Shown here one piece after another: positions 26,510 through 35,142 of a DNA stretch of 64,000 nt (the stretch's first letter is position 1; the number at the start of each line of letters is the position of its first letter). Origin of the DNA: Pigmentiphaga humi. GTDB lineage: Bacteria; Pseudomonadota; Gammaproteobacteria; Burkholderiales; Burkholderiaceae_B. The notes under the pieces were generated by a model. The model was not told the DNA's origin. It did not search any database and saw nothing but the letters and a program-made list of their open reading frames with translations. Made by a program: the position numbers and the translations under genes. The stretch is taken from the NCBI RefSeq assembly GCF_900606115.1, contig NZ_UWPJ01000026.1, positions 122,305 through 186,304 on the forward strand. The letters are read 5' to 3'.

Positions 26510-27550
26510 TCAGGCCCGGGCCGGCGAACGGCCCGAGGCTTCCAGGCGGGTACGCAGGCGCGGATAGACGCGCAGGGCATTCCCGCCCATGACCTTGGCG
26601 CGTGCCTCGGGCCGCAGCCAGGCGATGCCGTCGATGTAGCGCTTGGTGTCGTCATAGTTGAAGCCCGTGCGCGGATCCACGCCCTTGACCGCGCCGACGA
26701 TCTCGGATGCGAACAACACGTTGTCCTCCGGCACGATCTGCAGCAGCAGCTCCATGCCCGGCTGGTGGTAGACGCAGGTATCGAAAAAGACGTTCTCCAT
26801 CATGCTCTCCAGCGGCGGCCTGCCCATGTCCTGGGCCAGGCCGCGATAACGGCCCCAGTGGTAGGGCACCGCGCCGCCGCCATGGGGAATGATGAACTTC
26901 AGGCCGGGAAAGTCCCTGAACAGGTCGGCTTCGATGAACTGCATGAAAGCCGTGGTGTCGCCGTTGATGTAATGCGCCCCCGTGAAATGGAAATTGGGAT
27001 TGCACGAACAACTGGTATGGACCATGGCCGGCACGTCCAGCTCGACCAGCTTCTCGTAAAGCGGATACCAGTGGCGGTCGGTCAGCGGAGGATCCTTCCA
27101 GTAGCCATCGGTGGGATCGGGATTGATATTGCAGCCGACGAAGCCCAGCTCCTCCACGCAGCGCACCAGTTCGGGAATGCACAGGGCAGGGCTGACGCCC
27201 GGCGACTGCGGCAATTGGCAGACGCCGGCAAAACGGTCCGGGTACAGCGACACCGCCCGATGGATCAGGTCGTTGCAATGCCGCGTCCAGGCTTCGCTGG
27301 TGCGGGCATCGCCCACGTGGTGCGCCATGCCGCCCGCACGGGGCGAAAACAGCGTCATATCGACGCCGCGCTCGCGCTGGATGCGCAATTGGTTGAGCTC
27401 GAGCGACTCGCGGATCTCGTCGTCGCTCACCGCCATGCCCGGGTCGGGCGTGCGCCGTTCGGGATGCAGCAGCATGTCCAGCTGCCAGGCGCGAAAAGCC
27501 GCGAGCGCCTTGGGAGCCGTCGTGTAATGGCCATGGCAATCGATGATCAT
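26510..27550 (-). CDS. Amidohydrolase, 4-oxalomesaconate hydratase-like (LigJ family)
   Basis: 346 residues starting MIIDCHGHYTTAPKALAAFR, the very characteristic start of LigJ-type proteins, with the HxH metal motif CHGH. PHGGGAVPYHWGRY (about residue 225) supplies further His ligands, and the sequence keeps the length of LigJ (about 340). LigJ hydrates 4-oxalomesaconate in the protocatechuate 4,5-cleavage and gallate pathways. No ligI, ligK or ligAB is visible beside it, so a related substrate is possible. It sits between the Bug receptor and the racemase on the same strand. Confidence 0.8.
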   Translation of the reverse strand: MIIDCHGHYTTAPKALAAFRAWQLDMLLHPERRTPDPGMAVSDDEIRESLELNQLRIQRERGVDMTLFSPRAGGMAHHVGDARTSEAWTRHCNDLIHRAVSLYPDRFAGVCQLPQSPGVSPALCIPELVRCVEELGFVGCNINPDPTDGYWKDPPLTDRHWYPLYEKLVELDVPAMVHTSCSCNPNFHFTGAHYINGDTTAFMQFIEADLFRDFPGLKFIIPHGGGAVPYHWGRYRGLAQDMGRPPLESMMENVFFDTCVYHQPGMELLLQIVPEDNVLFASEIVGAVKGVDPRTGFNYDDTKRYIDGIAWLRPEARAKVMGGNALRVYPRLRTRLEASGRSPARA

Positions 27551-27609
27551 GGTCTATCCGGATACATTGCAGGGGCGGGCGCGGCGCCTTGCGGTCCGCG
27601 TCCGGCGGT

Positions 27610-28590
27610 TCATTCGGCAGTCACGCCGGCCTTTTTGACCACGTCGGCCCACTTGGCGACCTGCTCGTGGAAGAAGGCGTCGAACTGCCGGGTGCTGCCT
27701 CCTCCCACCGTGACCGCCATCTGCTTGAGCTTGTCCTGGACCTGCTTGTCCTTGAGCGCGGCGTTGATGCGCGCGTTCAACGCCTCGACCACGTCGTCGG
27801 GCGTCCGCTTGGGCACCGCGAACCCCCACCAGACCTTGGCCTCCAATTCGGAATGGCCGAGCTCCCGCGCCGTCGGGACGTCGGGAAGCTGCGGCAGGCG
27901 CTCGTCGCTGTCGACCATCAGCGCACGCAGCTTTTTCGCCTGGACCTGGGGAACGGCCTCCAGCGGATTGAGCAGCATGAACGACACCCGGCCCGTCACC
28001 AGATCGAGCTTGGCGGCCGAGCCGCCCTTGTAGGGAACGTGGACCATCTGGGTATTGGTCGTCAGCCTCAGCAGTTCCGACGCCAGGTGCGGCGCGCTGC
28101 CGCTGCCCGAGGTGGCATAGGTGATCGTACCGGGCTTGGCCTTGGCCGCCTTGATCAGGTCGTCCAGAGTCTTGTAGGGGGAATCCTGCGCCACCACCAG
28201 GATGAGCGGCGCATAGCCGATATAGGCCACGGGCCGAAGATCGTTCACCTCATTGAACGTCCGCTTGGGATAGATCGTGGGGTTGGTGGCCAGCCCGTTG
28301 GCCGCGATCAGCAGCGTGTAGCCGTCCGGCGCCGACTTCACGACGGCTTCCGTGCCGATGTTGCCGTTGGCGCCGCCCTTGTTCTCCACGATCACGGGCT
28401 GCCCGGTCTGCGCGCTGATGCTCTCGGCGAACAGGCGTCCCAGGGTGTCGACCGCGCCGCCGGGCGGGAAAGGAACGACCAGGGTGATGGGTTTGTCGGG
28501 ATAGGCCGCCAGGGCCGGCGCCGCCAGGGCCAGGGCAAGCGCGGCTCCTCCTGCCATGCCCGCGAACATGCAACCGAAACGCTGCGTCAT
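27610..28590 (-). CDS. Bug-family (TctC) periplasmic solute-binding protein
   Basis: 326 residues from ATG 28590, which has AGGAGA seven bases upstream; the earlier Met lacks this. Signal peptide to about AAPALA|AYPDKPIT. The Bug signature PITLVVPFPPGGAVD and GKGGANGNIG-like loop (ENKGGANGNIGTEAVVKS) are present. Such proteins bind carboxylates in the periplasm; very many are found in Bordetella, mostly without a linked permease, as here. With the LigJ-like gene it may bind an aromatic-derived acid. Confidence 0.9.
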   Translation of the reverse strand: MTQRFGCMFAGMAGGAALALALAAPALAAYPDKPITLVVPFPPGGAVDTLGRLFAESISAQTGQPVIVENKGGANGNIGTEAVVKSAPDGYTLLIAANGLATNPTIYPKRTFNEVNDLRPVAYIGYAPLILVVAQDSPYKTLDDLIKAAKAKPGTITYATSGSGSAPHLASELLRLTTNTQMVHVPYKGGSAAKLDLVTGRVSFMLLNPLEAVPQVQAKKLRALMVDSDERLPQLPDVPTARELGHSELEAKVWWGFAVPKRTPDDVVEALNARINAALKDKQVQDKLKQMAVTVGGGSTRQFDAFFHEQVAKWADVVKKAGVTAE

Positions 28591-28748
28591 CGTCGTGTCT
28601 CCTGTTTTATCGGTATGCCGTCGCGGCGCATGCACCGCCGCGCGACACCGAAAGCTTAGTGCTGGAGAAACGCTATGAATATCGGCATCCCTGCCTAGCT
28701 GTTATTCCTCGAAAACATATCCGGGCCGCTGGCCTGCGCGCACACGGT

Positions 28749-29648
28749 TCAAGCCTGGGGCGCCGCCAACTGCTCCAGCAGCAGCTCTTTCGTGCGATGC
28801 ACCAGCGTGGTCAGGGGCCGCTCGGACGACGTAGCCAGCGCCAGCACGCTGCTCATGCGCGGCCCGATGATGCGGCGCAACTGCAGGCTCTCCTTGAAGG
28901 CGCTGATGGCAACGGCGTGGCGGGTCACGACGGCATAGCCTTCGCCCTGGGCGACCAGGTTGACGATGGTCGCCACCGCGTCGATTTCAAGCGCCACCTG
29001 CGGCTTGAGTCCCATGTTGGCCAGCCGGGTCTCCACCATCATGCGCAGCGGATGCGGCCTGCAGGGGATGATCAGCGGCAGCTCCGCCACGCGCCGCAGG
29101 GGAATATCGGCCACCACCGCGGCCTCGCTGTGCTTCTTGTAGCCCAGCAGCAGCAAGTCGTCTTCGCGTATGGGCTGGATGTCCAGGCTGGGGGACGGCA
29201 CCGGATCGTGCAGCAGCGCGATGTCGATGCGGCCGGCCAGCAGCCACTCTTGCAGGTGGATGGTCAGCCCCTCCGTGATGCACAGGTTGGCCCGGGGATA
29301 GCGGTGCCGGAACGCCTTGACGAAGGCGGTGCTGGACATCCGTCCGACCGCATAGGGAAAACCGATGATCACCCGGCCCAGCGGCGTGCCGCGCGCATCC
29401 TCGACGTCATGGCGTGCATGTTCGACCTGCAGCTGTATGGTCCGGCCATGCGCCAGCAGGCGCTTGCCCGCCTCCGTCAGGCGCACGCCGCGGCCGTTGC
29501 GGTAGAACAGCGTCTGCCGCAGCGCTACTTCCAGCTTGCGCACCTGCCGGCTCAAGGCGGGCTGGCCGACTCCGAGCACGGCCGCGGCCTGGGTGAAGCT
29601 GCCCAGTTCGGCCACATAGATGAAGTATTCCAACTGCCGCAGATCCAT
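28749..29648 (-). CDS. LysR-family regulator
   Basis: 299 residues. The N-terminal winged HTH is clear: MDLRQLEYFIYVAELGSFTQ, then QPALSRQVRKLE and RLTEAGKRLL. A C-terminal effector-binding domain begins near residue 90. It lies upstream of, and in the same direction as, the Bug receptor, with 158 bases between. It probably controls the Bug-ligJ-racemase-desulfhydrase set. GGGGAGG precedes the ATG. Confidence 0.9.
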   Translation of the reverse strand: MDLRQLEYFIYVAELGSFTQAAAVLGVGQPALSRQVRKLEVALRQTLFYRNGRGVRLTEAGKRLLAHGRTIQLQVEHARHDVEDARGTPLGRVIIGFPYAVGRMSSTAFVKAFRHRYPRANLCITEGLTIHLQEWLLAGRIDIALLHDPVPSPSLDIQPIREDDLLLLGYKKHSEAAVVADIPLRRVAELPLIIPCRPHPLRMMVETRLANMGLKPQVALEIDAVATIVNLVAQGEGYAVVTRHAVAISAFKESLQLRRIIGPRMSSVLALATSSERPLTTLVHRTKELLLEQLAAPQA

Positions 29649-29744
29649 CGCGCCTCCCCTTGGCTCGTGGCCAGATTGTAGGGGCGCGGGCGGCGACCGT
29701 AGCGGGCGCGGGCCTGGCCGTACGCGCGAACGAGGCGGCCTGCG

Positions 29745-31838
29745 CTACTGCACCGTTTCGTCGAAGCCGACCAGCGTCTTCATCAGATGGGCATGCAGGC
29801 TGAACGGCTGGCGGCGCGAGCGGACCCGGACGTAGTCGCCGGACGGCTGCTGCTGCCATGCCAGTTGGTTGTCGCGCAGCGCGAAGGTGAAGGCCTCGTC
29901 GATGACCCGCTTCTTCAGGGCCTTGTCGGTGACGGGATAGGCCACTTCGATGCGCCGGAAGAAGTTGCGGTCCATCCAGTCCGCCGAGGACAGGTACACC
30001 GATTCCAGGCCGCCGTTCAGGAAATAGAACACCCGCGAATGCTCGAGGAAGCGGCCGACGATGGAGCGCACGGTGATGTTTTCGGACAGGCCCGGCACGC
30101 CGGCGCGCAGCGTGCAGACGCCCCGCACGACGAGGTCCACGCGCACGCCGGCGCGGCTGGCCTTGTAGAGTTCTTCGATGATGGAGGGCTCGAGCAGCGA
30201 GTTCATCTTGGCCATGATGCGGGCCGGCTTGCCCGCGCGGGCGTGGCGGGCTTCGCGCCGGATCATCGCCACCATGGTTTCATGCAGCGAAAACGGCGCC
30301 TGCAGCAGGCACTTGAGCTGGCGGCGCGCGCCCAGGCCGGTGAGCTGGGAGAAAATCTGCTCCATGTCCAGGCACATGCGCGGATCGGCCGTGAACAGGC
30401 CGAAGTCGGTATACAGCCGGGCCGTGCTGGGATGGTAATTGCCGGTGCCCAGGTGGCCGTAGCGGCGGATGCGGCCGCGCTCGCGGCGCAGCACCAGCGC
30501 CATCTTGGCGTGCGTCTTGTGGCCTACCACGCCGTACACCACGTGCGCCCCCACCTCTTCCAGACGCGCCGCCCAGTTGATGTTGGTCTGCTCGTCGAAG
30601 CGCGCCATCAGTTCCACCACCACGGTCACCTCCTTGCCCGACCGAGCCGCCGCCAGCAATAGCCGCATCAGTTCGGAATCCTCGCCGGTGCGGTAGATGG
30701 TCTGCTTGATCGCCACGACGTTCGGATCGGCCGCCGCCGCGGTCAGGAAATCGATGACGGGCTGGAACGACTGGTAGGGATGGTGCAGCAGGCGGTCCTG
30801 CTCGGCGATGGCCTTGAACAAGGCCTCCGGCGCCAGGCTGCGCTGGTCGAACGGCGCGGGCACCGCCGCGCGGAACGGGGGGAATTTCAGATCGGGCCGG
30901 TTGATGCCGTTGACCAGCTGCATGAGGCGTGCCAGGTTCACCGGACCATTCACGCGATAGGCGTCGGCGGGCGAGAGCGAAAACTCCTTGAGCAGGAAAC
31001 GCTCGAGTTCGGGCGGGCTGGAATCGGCCAGTTCGAGCCGCACGCCGTCGCCGAAGTGGCGCTGCGTCAGTTCGCCCTGCAGCGCCTGGCGCAGATTGGT
31101 GATTTCCTCGTCGTCGACGAACAGGTCGCTATTGCGCGTCAGGCGCCACTGGTAGCACCCTTCCACCGTCATGCCGGGAAACAGATCGCCCACGAAAGCC
31201 TGCATGAACGAGGTCAGCATGACGTAGCCGTGGGGATGGCCGGACAGCCTGGGAGGCATTTGCATCAGGCGCGGCAGCGCGCGCGGCGCCTGCACGATGG
31301 CGATGGCGGCGTTGCGGCCGAAGGCGTCGCGGCCCGACAGCTGGACTGCGAAGTTCAGGCTCTTGTTGAACACCCGCGGAAAAGGATGCGCCGGATCCAG
31401 CCCGATGGGAGTGAGCAGCGGCATCACGTCCAGCCGGAATACCTCGTGGGCCCAGGCCCGCTGCGCCGGCGTCCAGCTCTGCGCCATGTGCAGCACGATG
31501 CCCTCGGCCTGCATGCGCGGCAACACCTCCTGGTTGAGCAGCGCGTACTGGCGCCGCACCAGTTCATGGGCGGCTTGCGACACGCGCTCGGCCACCTCGG
31601 CCGGCGTGCGGTCGTCCAGACCCCGGACCGAAGGGTTCTGGCGCACCTGTTCGTGCAGGCTGGCCACGCGTATCTCGAAGAATTCGTCCAGGTTGGAGGC
31701 CACGATACAGAGGAAGCGCAGGCGCTCGAGCAGCGGGGTGCGCTCGTCCTCGGCCTGGGCCAGCACCCGTTCGTTGAACTTCAGCAAGGCAAGCTCGCGG
31801 TTCAGGAACCGGTCTTTGGCAGGCAATCGGGCAACCAT
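29745..31838 (-). CDS. ppk: Polyphosphate kinase 1
   Basis: 697 residues, normal length. The N-domain begins FLNRELALLKFNERVLAQA. The catalytic domains hold GEDSELMRLLLAAARSGKEV and the phosphohistidine region RYGHLGTGNYHPSTARLYTD (about residue 440), plus a second His near the C-terminal RSIVGRFLEHSRVFYF. The enzyme reversibly polymerises the gamma-phosphate of ATP into polyphosphate at the inner membrane. It is divergent from ppx. A three-repeat Pho box lies 45-73 bases upstream, so phosphate starvation should induce it. Confidence 0.97.
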   Translation of the reverse strand: MVARLPAKDRFLNRELALLKFNERVLAQAEDERTPLLERLRFLCIVASNLDEFFEIRVASLHEQVRQNPSVRGLDDRTPAEVAERVSQAAHELVRRQYALLNQEVLPRMQAEGIVLHMAQSWTPAQRAWAHEVFRLDVMPLLTPIGLDPAHPFPRVFNKSLNFAVQLSGRDAFGRNAAIAIVQAPRALPRLMQMPPRLSGHPHGYVMLTSFMQAFVGDLFPGMTVEGCYQWRLTRNSDLFVDDEEITNLRQALQGELTQRHFGDGVRLELADSSPPELERFLLKEFSLSPADAYRVNGPVNLARLMQLVNGINRPDLKFPPFRAAVPAPFDQRSLAPEALFKAIAEQDRLLHHPYQSFQPVIDFLTAAAADPNVVAIKQTIYRTGEDSELMRLLLAAARSGKEVTVVVELMARFDEQTNINWAARLEEVGAHVVYGVVGHKTHAKMALVLRRERGRIRRYGHLGTGNYHPSTARLYTDFGLFTADPRMCLDMEQIFSQLTGLGARRQLKCLLQAPFSLHETMVAMIRREARHARAGKPARIMAKMNSLLEPSIIEELYKASRAGVRVDLVVRGVCTLRAGVPGLSENITVRSIVGRFLEHSRVFYFLNGGLESVYLSSADWMDRNFFRRIEVAYPVTDKALKKRVIDEAFTFALRDNQLAWQQQPSGDYVRVRSRRQPFSLHAHLMKTLVGFDETVQ

Positions 31839-31882
31839 GGAATATCCGCAGCGTCGTTATCGAATCTCGAAGCGCTATTCTT

Positions 31883-31911
31883 GCGTCAAAATGATGACTA
31901 CCTTATGACAG
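31883..31911 (-). promoter_or_regulatory. Pho box (three repeats) upstream of ppk
   Basis: Read on the minus strand: CTGTCAT, AAGG, TAGTCAT, CATT, TTGACGC, three 7-base units with exact 4-base gaps. The spacing fits PhoB dimers binding in tandem. It is oriented towards ppk. Confidence 0.78.
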
Positions 31912-31975
31912 TGCAACCATTCTGTCATCGAAGCGCCCTATTCTTTCGTGGTTACGCGTCCACTATCCCGCACCC

Positions 31976-33466
31976 ATGACCCAGTTGCTTGCCGCCGTCG
32001 ACCTCGGCTCCAATAGTTTCCGGCTGGTGATCGGCCGCATCGTCGAATCCGGCGACGCGGTGCAGATCTACCCGGTGGACCGCCTCAAAGAAACCGTGCG
32101 GCTGGCCGCAGGCCTGCGCGCCGACAAAACCCTGGACGCGCCGACCGCCGCCTTCGCGCTGGAAGTGCTGCGACGCTTCGGCGAGCGCCTGCGCAGCTTC
32201 CACCCCGAACGGGTGCGCGCCGTCGCCACCAACACCTTCCGCGTCGCCCGCAACGTCGCGGAATTCCTGCCCCAGGCGGAAGAAGCCCTGGGTTTTCCCA
32301 TCGAAGTCATCGCCGGCCGCGAAGAAGCCCGGCTGATCTTCGCCGGCGTGGCGCACTCGCTGCCGCCGTCGGTCGACAAGCGCCTGGTGGTGGACATCGG
32401 CGGCGGCTCGACCGAATTCATCATCGGCCGCCGCTTCGAGCCGGAATTGATGGAATCGCTGTACATGGGCTGCGTCAGTTTCAGCCGCGCCCACTTTCCC
32501 GCCGGCATCGTCGACGCCCACACCATGAAACAGGCCGAGATGGCGGCGCGCCGCGAGATCGAAGTCATCGCCAAGCAATACCGAAAGGCGGGCTGGCAGG
32601 AAGCCTACGGCTCGTCCGGCACGGCCAAGGCGCTGGGCGCGATCCTCACCGAGTCGGGCTTCTCCGACCAGGGCATCACGCGGCGCGGCCTGGACAAGCT
32701 CAAGGACAGGCTGATCAAGGCCGGCACGGTCGAGCGCGCCCAGCTGGCCGGCATCAAACCCGACCGCATTTCGGTGCTGCCCGGCGGCCTGGCCATCATG
32801 AGCGCGATCTTCGACGAACTGGGCATCGAGTCGATGCGCACCGCGGACGGTGCGCTGCGGGTAGGCGTGCTGTACGACCTGGCCGGACGCGACTCGGCGT
32901 TCGACAAGCGCGACGATACCGTGCGCCAGTTCATGAGCCGCTACAAGACCGACAAGGCCCAGGCCGCGCGCGTGCGCCAGACGGCCCTGGAGCTGTTCAG
33001 GCAGCTGGTGCCTTCGCCCGCCCCCGACCAGGGCGAACTGACGCGCATCCTGGGCTGGGCGGCCGATCTGCACGAGATCGGCCTCTCGATCGCGCACAAT
33101 ACCTATCACAAGCACACGGCCTACATCCTGGAACATGCCGACATGCCGGGGTTCTCCCGCCAGGACCAATCCCTGCTGGCGCTGCTGGCGCTGAGCCACC
33201 AGGGCAAGCTGGCCAAGCTGGAAGAACTCGTCGCCCACGAGGAGCAATGGATCGCCATCCTGTGCCTGCGGCTCGCCGCCATCCTCTATCGCCGGCGCGA
33301 AGACGTCGGCCCGCTGCCCATCGCGGTTTCGCTCAAGGGCCATTCCCTCATCGTCAAGGCCGCCGCGGCCTGGATGCGCGCGCATCCGCTCACCGACTTC
33401 ACGCTGCGCGCCGAAGAATCAGAATGGCGCAAGGTAGGATTCACGTTCGAGCTGCTTGAGCTCTGA
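31976..33466 (+). CDS. ppx: Exopolyphosphatase
   Basis: 496 residues from ATG 31976. The ASKHA-type phosphate loops are present: LAAVDLGSNSFRLVIGR at the start and VVDIGGGSTEFIIGR (about residue 137). The C-terminal HD-like helical domain (from about 310) has LHEIGLSIAHNTYHKHTAYI. It releases phosphate from the ends of polyphosphate and may also act on pppGpp. Divergent pairing with ppk is common in betaproteobacteria. Its last 48 bases overlap, on the other strand, a small arginine-rich frame after olsB. Confidence 0.96.
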   Translation: MTQLLAAVDLGSNSFRLVIGRIVESGDAVQIYPVDRLKETVRLAAGLRADKTLDAPTAAFALEVLRRFGERLRSFHPERVRAVATNTFRVARNVAEFLPQAEEALGFPIEVIAGREEARLIFAGVAHSLPPSVDKRLVVDIGGGSTEFIIGRRFEPELMESLYMGCVSFSRAHFPAGIVDAHTMKQAEMAARREIEVIAKQYRKAGWQEAYGSSGTAKALGAILTESGFSDQGITRRGLDKLKDRLIKAGTVERAQLAGIKPDRISVLPGGLAIMSAIFDELGIESMRTADGALRVGVLYDLAGRDSAFDKRDDTVRQFMSRYKTDKAQAARVRQTALELFRQLVPSPAPDQGELTRILGWAADLHEIGLSIAHNTYHKHTAYILEHADMPGFSRQDQSLLALLALSHQGKLAKLEELVAHEEQWIAILCLRLAAILYRRREDVGPLPIAVSLKGHSLIVKAAAAWMRAHPLTDFTLRAEESEWRKVGFTFELLEL

Positions 33467-33604
33467 GCGCACCCGCCGGGTCAGCCGGCTCAGCACCCGC
33501 ACGCCCAGGCGGCGTACGCGCCGCCGCAGCTTCGCACGCCGGCGCGTGCTGGCCAGGCGCCGGCCGCCCGCTGCGGCGGGCACGAGCGATGCCGGGCGCA
33601 TCAT
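33419..33604 (-). CDS. Small Arg-rich frame coupled to olsB, doubtful
   Basis: 61 codons starting ATG ATG at 33604, overlapping the olsB stop as ATGA, which favours coupled translation. The product MMRPASLVPAAAGGRRLAS... is extremely basic, with about one third Arg/Lys. The last 48 bases are antisense to the 3' end of ppx, so its composition may only reflect that overlap. In other bacteria olsA follows olsB, but this sequence is far too short and not similar to an acyltransferase. Confidence 0.28.
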   Translation of the reverse strand: MMRPASLVPAAAGGRRLASTRRRAKLRRRVRRLGVRVLSRLTRRVRSELKQLERESYLAPF

Positions 33605-34395
33605 GATTGCCTGGAGGTGTGGGTATCCAAACCGAAGTGGCGGCGATAGCGGTCGTCCAGGGCATCCATGGACAACAGCATCGGAAAATCCGCCGTGTTG
33701 AAATCGGCGTCCCAGGCCGGCTCGCCGCAGACGCGCGCGCCCGTCTTCAGGTAGCCTTTGATCAGCGGCGGCACGCGCACGGGCAGGCGGCAATCGAGCC
33801 GCTCCATGGGCAGGCCGTGCAGCGGCGTCACGCGCAGCTCGCGCGCCGACTCGATGTGCGAGGCCACCGAGCGGTACACGCCGGCGGCCGTGGCGCCGTC
33901 GTCGCGCAGGCTCACGCTGGCGCAGCCGAACACGTAGCGGTGTCCGGAACGGCGCAGGAACTCGGCCAGGCCGGACCACAGCAGCATGATCACCGAGCCG
34001 CTGCGATAGTCGCGATGCGTGCACGAACGGCCGAACTCGACCAGTTCGCTGCGGATGGGCGCCAGCCCGGATAGGTCGAACTCCGATTCGGAATAGTATC
34101 CACCCGCCAGGCGGGCTTGCTCGGGAGCGAGAATGCGGTAAGTGCCGACCACGCGGTCGGTGTCCAGTTCGCGCACGATCAGGTGTTCGCACCAGGCGTC
34201 GAACCGGTCTTCGTCAATGCCGCCCACCGCGCCGGGGAACACGGCCCCCATGTCTTCGGTGAAAACTTCGTAGCGCAGGCGTTGCGCCTGCCTGACCTCT
34301 TCCCAGGACCGAGCCAGCCCGACTGCCAGGACGGGACCGTCATCCAGGCCGCTGGCCGGGCTTCGAGGCGCTTCGATGCGGGTGAATTCGAGCAT
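33601..34395 (-). CDS. olsB: L-ornithine N-alpha-acyltransferase (ornithine lipid synthesis)
   Basis: 264 residues from ATG 34395, with AAGGAG seven bases upstream; a TTG at 34413 is rejected. The GNAT-fold hemolysin-like family is recognised by RLRYEVFTEDMGAVFPG (about residue 41), YRILAPEQA and ELVEFGRSCTHRDYRSGSVI (about 123). OlsB attaches a 3-hydroxyacyl group from ACP to ornithine, the first step to ornithine lipids. These phosphorus-free membrane lipids replace phospholipids when phosphate is short. The three-repeat Pho box just upstream supports this role. OlsA is not in the window. Confidence 0.88.
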   Translation of the reverse strand: MLEFTRIEAPRSPASGLDDGPVLAVGLARSWEEVRQAQRLRYEVFTEDMGAVFPGAVGGIDEDRFDAWCEHLIVRELDTDRVVGTYRILAPEQARLAGGYYSESEFDLSGLAPIRSELVEFGRSCTHRDYRSGSVIMLLWSGLAEFLRRSGHRYVFGCASVSLRDDGATAAGVYRSVASHIESARELRVTPLHGLPMERLDCRLPVRVPPLIKGYLKTGARVCGEPAWDADFNTADFPMLLSMDALDDRYRRHFGLDTHTSRQS

Positions 34396-34448
34396 ATGCA
34401 CACTCCTTGACAAGTAAGGCGAGTGTCGGTGCTGCGCGTTTCACGTCT

Positions 34449-34477
34449 TTGACAGCATGATGACCGTACCATGACAC
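34449..34477 (-). promoter_or_regulatory. Pho box (three repeats) upstream of olsB
   Basis: Minus strand: GTGTCAT, GGTA, CGGTCAT, CATG, CTGTCAA; three 7-base units with exact 4-base spacing, ending 54 bases before the olsB ATG. It is the best multi-repeat Pho box in the window. Confidence 0.85.
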
Positions 34478-34573
34478 CGGTTCCGGGCACCAGCTTGCTT
34501 GCAAAATCAGGGCGGGCCGGGGAAGACGAGCCAAGGGCACCGCTTCTTCCGGCCGCAATGCCCTATGCCGGAG

Positions 34574-35026
34574 CTAGATGAACTCCGGATTGACCACGGC
34601 CCGCAGGACGGTCTGGAAATCCTCGTCGCGCTGGCGCCGCGCCAGCCACCAGAGCCCGCCCTTCTTGAGCGTCCAGGGCAGATCCTGTCCCGCCAGCAAG
34701 GTGCTGGCGACCCGCCCCAGGGTGGGCTGGTGGCCGACCACCAGCACCGGCCGGGGCGACAGCGGCCAGCCGACGGCAGCCAGCACGTGCGCCGGCTCGG
34801 CTTCCGGAGCGAGGTCCGGCACGACCTGGTACTCGCGGTCCAGCGCGTCGGCGGTCTGCCGCGTGCGCACGGCCGGGCTGACCATCACCAGCAGACCGGA
34901 CGGCGCATGCGCATGCAACCAGGCCGACATGGCGGAGGCCTGCTTGCGGCCGCGCCGAGTCAGCTCGCGCGCCATGTCGTCCTGGCCGTCCTCGGCCTCG
35001 GCATGGCGCCAGAGAAGAAGATTCAT
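34574..35026 (-). CDS. sixA: Phosphohistidine phosphatase SixA-like
   Basis: 150 residues from ATG 35026 (MNLLLWRHAEAEDG), where the family begins; ATG 35047 would add seven residues. The RHA motif with catalytic His at position 8, VSPAVRTRQTA (second Arg) and VVGHQPTL (second His) match the histidine phosphatase clan. SixA removes phosphate from His of phosphotransfer proteins such as NPr or ArcB. It lies 116 bases after glmM on the same strand, with the Pho-boxed olsB promoter after it. Confidence 0.88.
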   Translation of the reverse strand: MNLLLWRHAEAEDGQDDMARELTRRGRKQASAMSAWLHAHAPSGLLVMVSPAVRTRQTADALDREYQVVPDLAPEAEPAHVLAAVGWPLSPRPVLVVGHQPTLGRVASTLLAGQDLPWTLKKGGLWWLARRQRDEDFQTVLRAVVNPEFI

Positions 35027-35142
35027 GGAAGGAGCCTGCAAGATCATCGTAGATCCCCGAATTGTGCTCGCCGCAAATGACCACCGCTTGACAGCTCAGC
35101 GCGCTGCCCCCAACGACGCGACTGGCTCGGCGCGTAAGGGGA

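Noticed and set aside
31914..31930. Pho box for ppx on the plus strand
   Set aside because: Only one CTGTCAT unit is present in that orientation; the tandem repeats point to ppk.
33419..34192. olsA after olsB
   Set aside because: The frames here lack the HxxxxD acyltransferase motif and overlap olsB and ppx.
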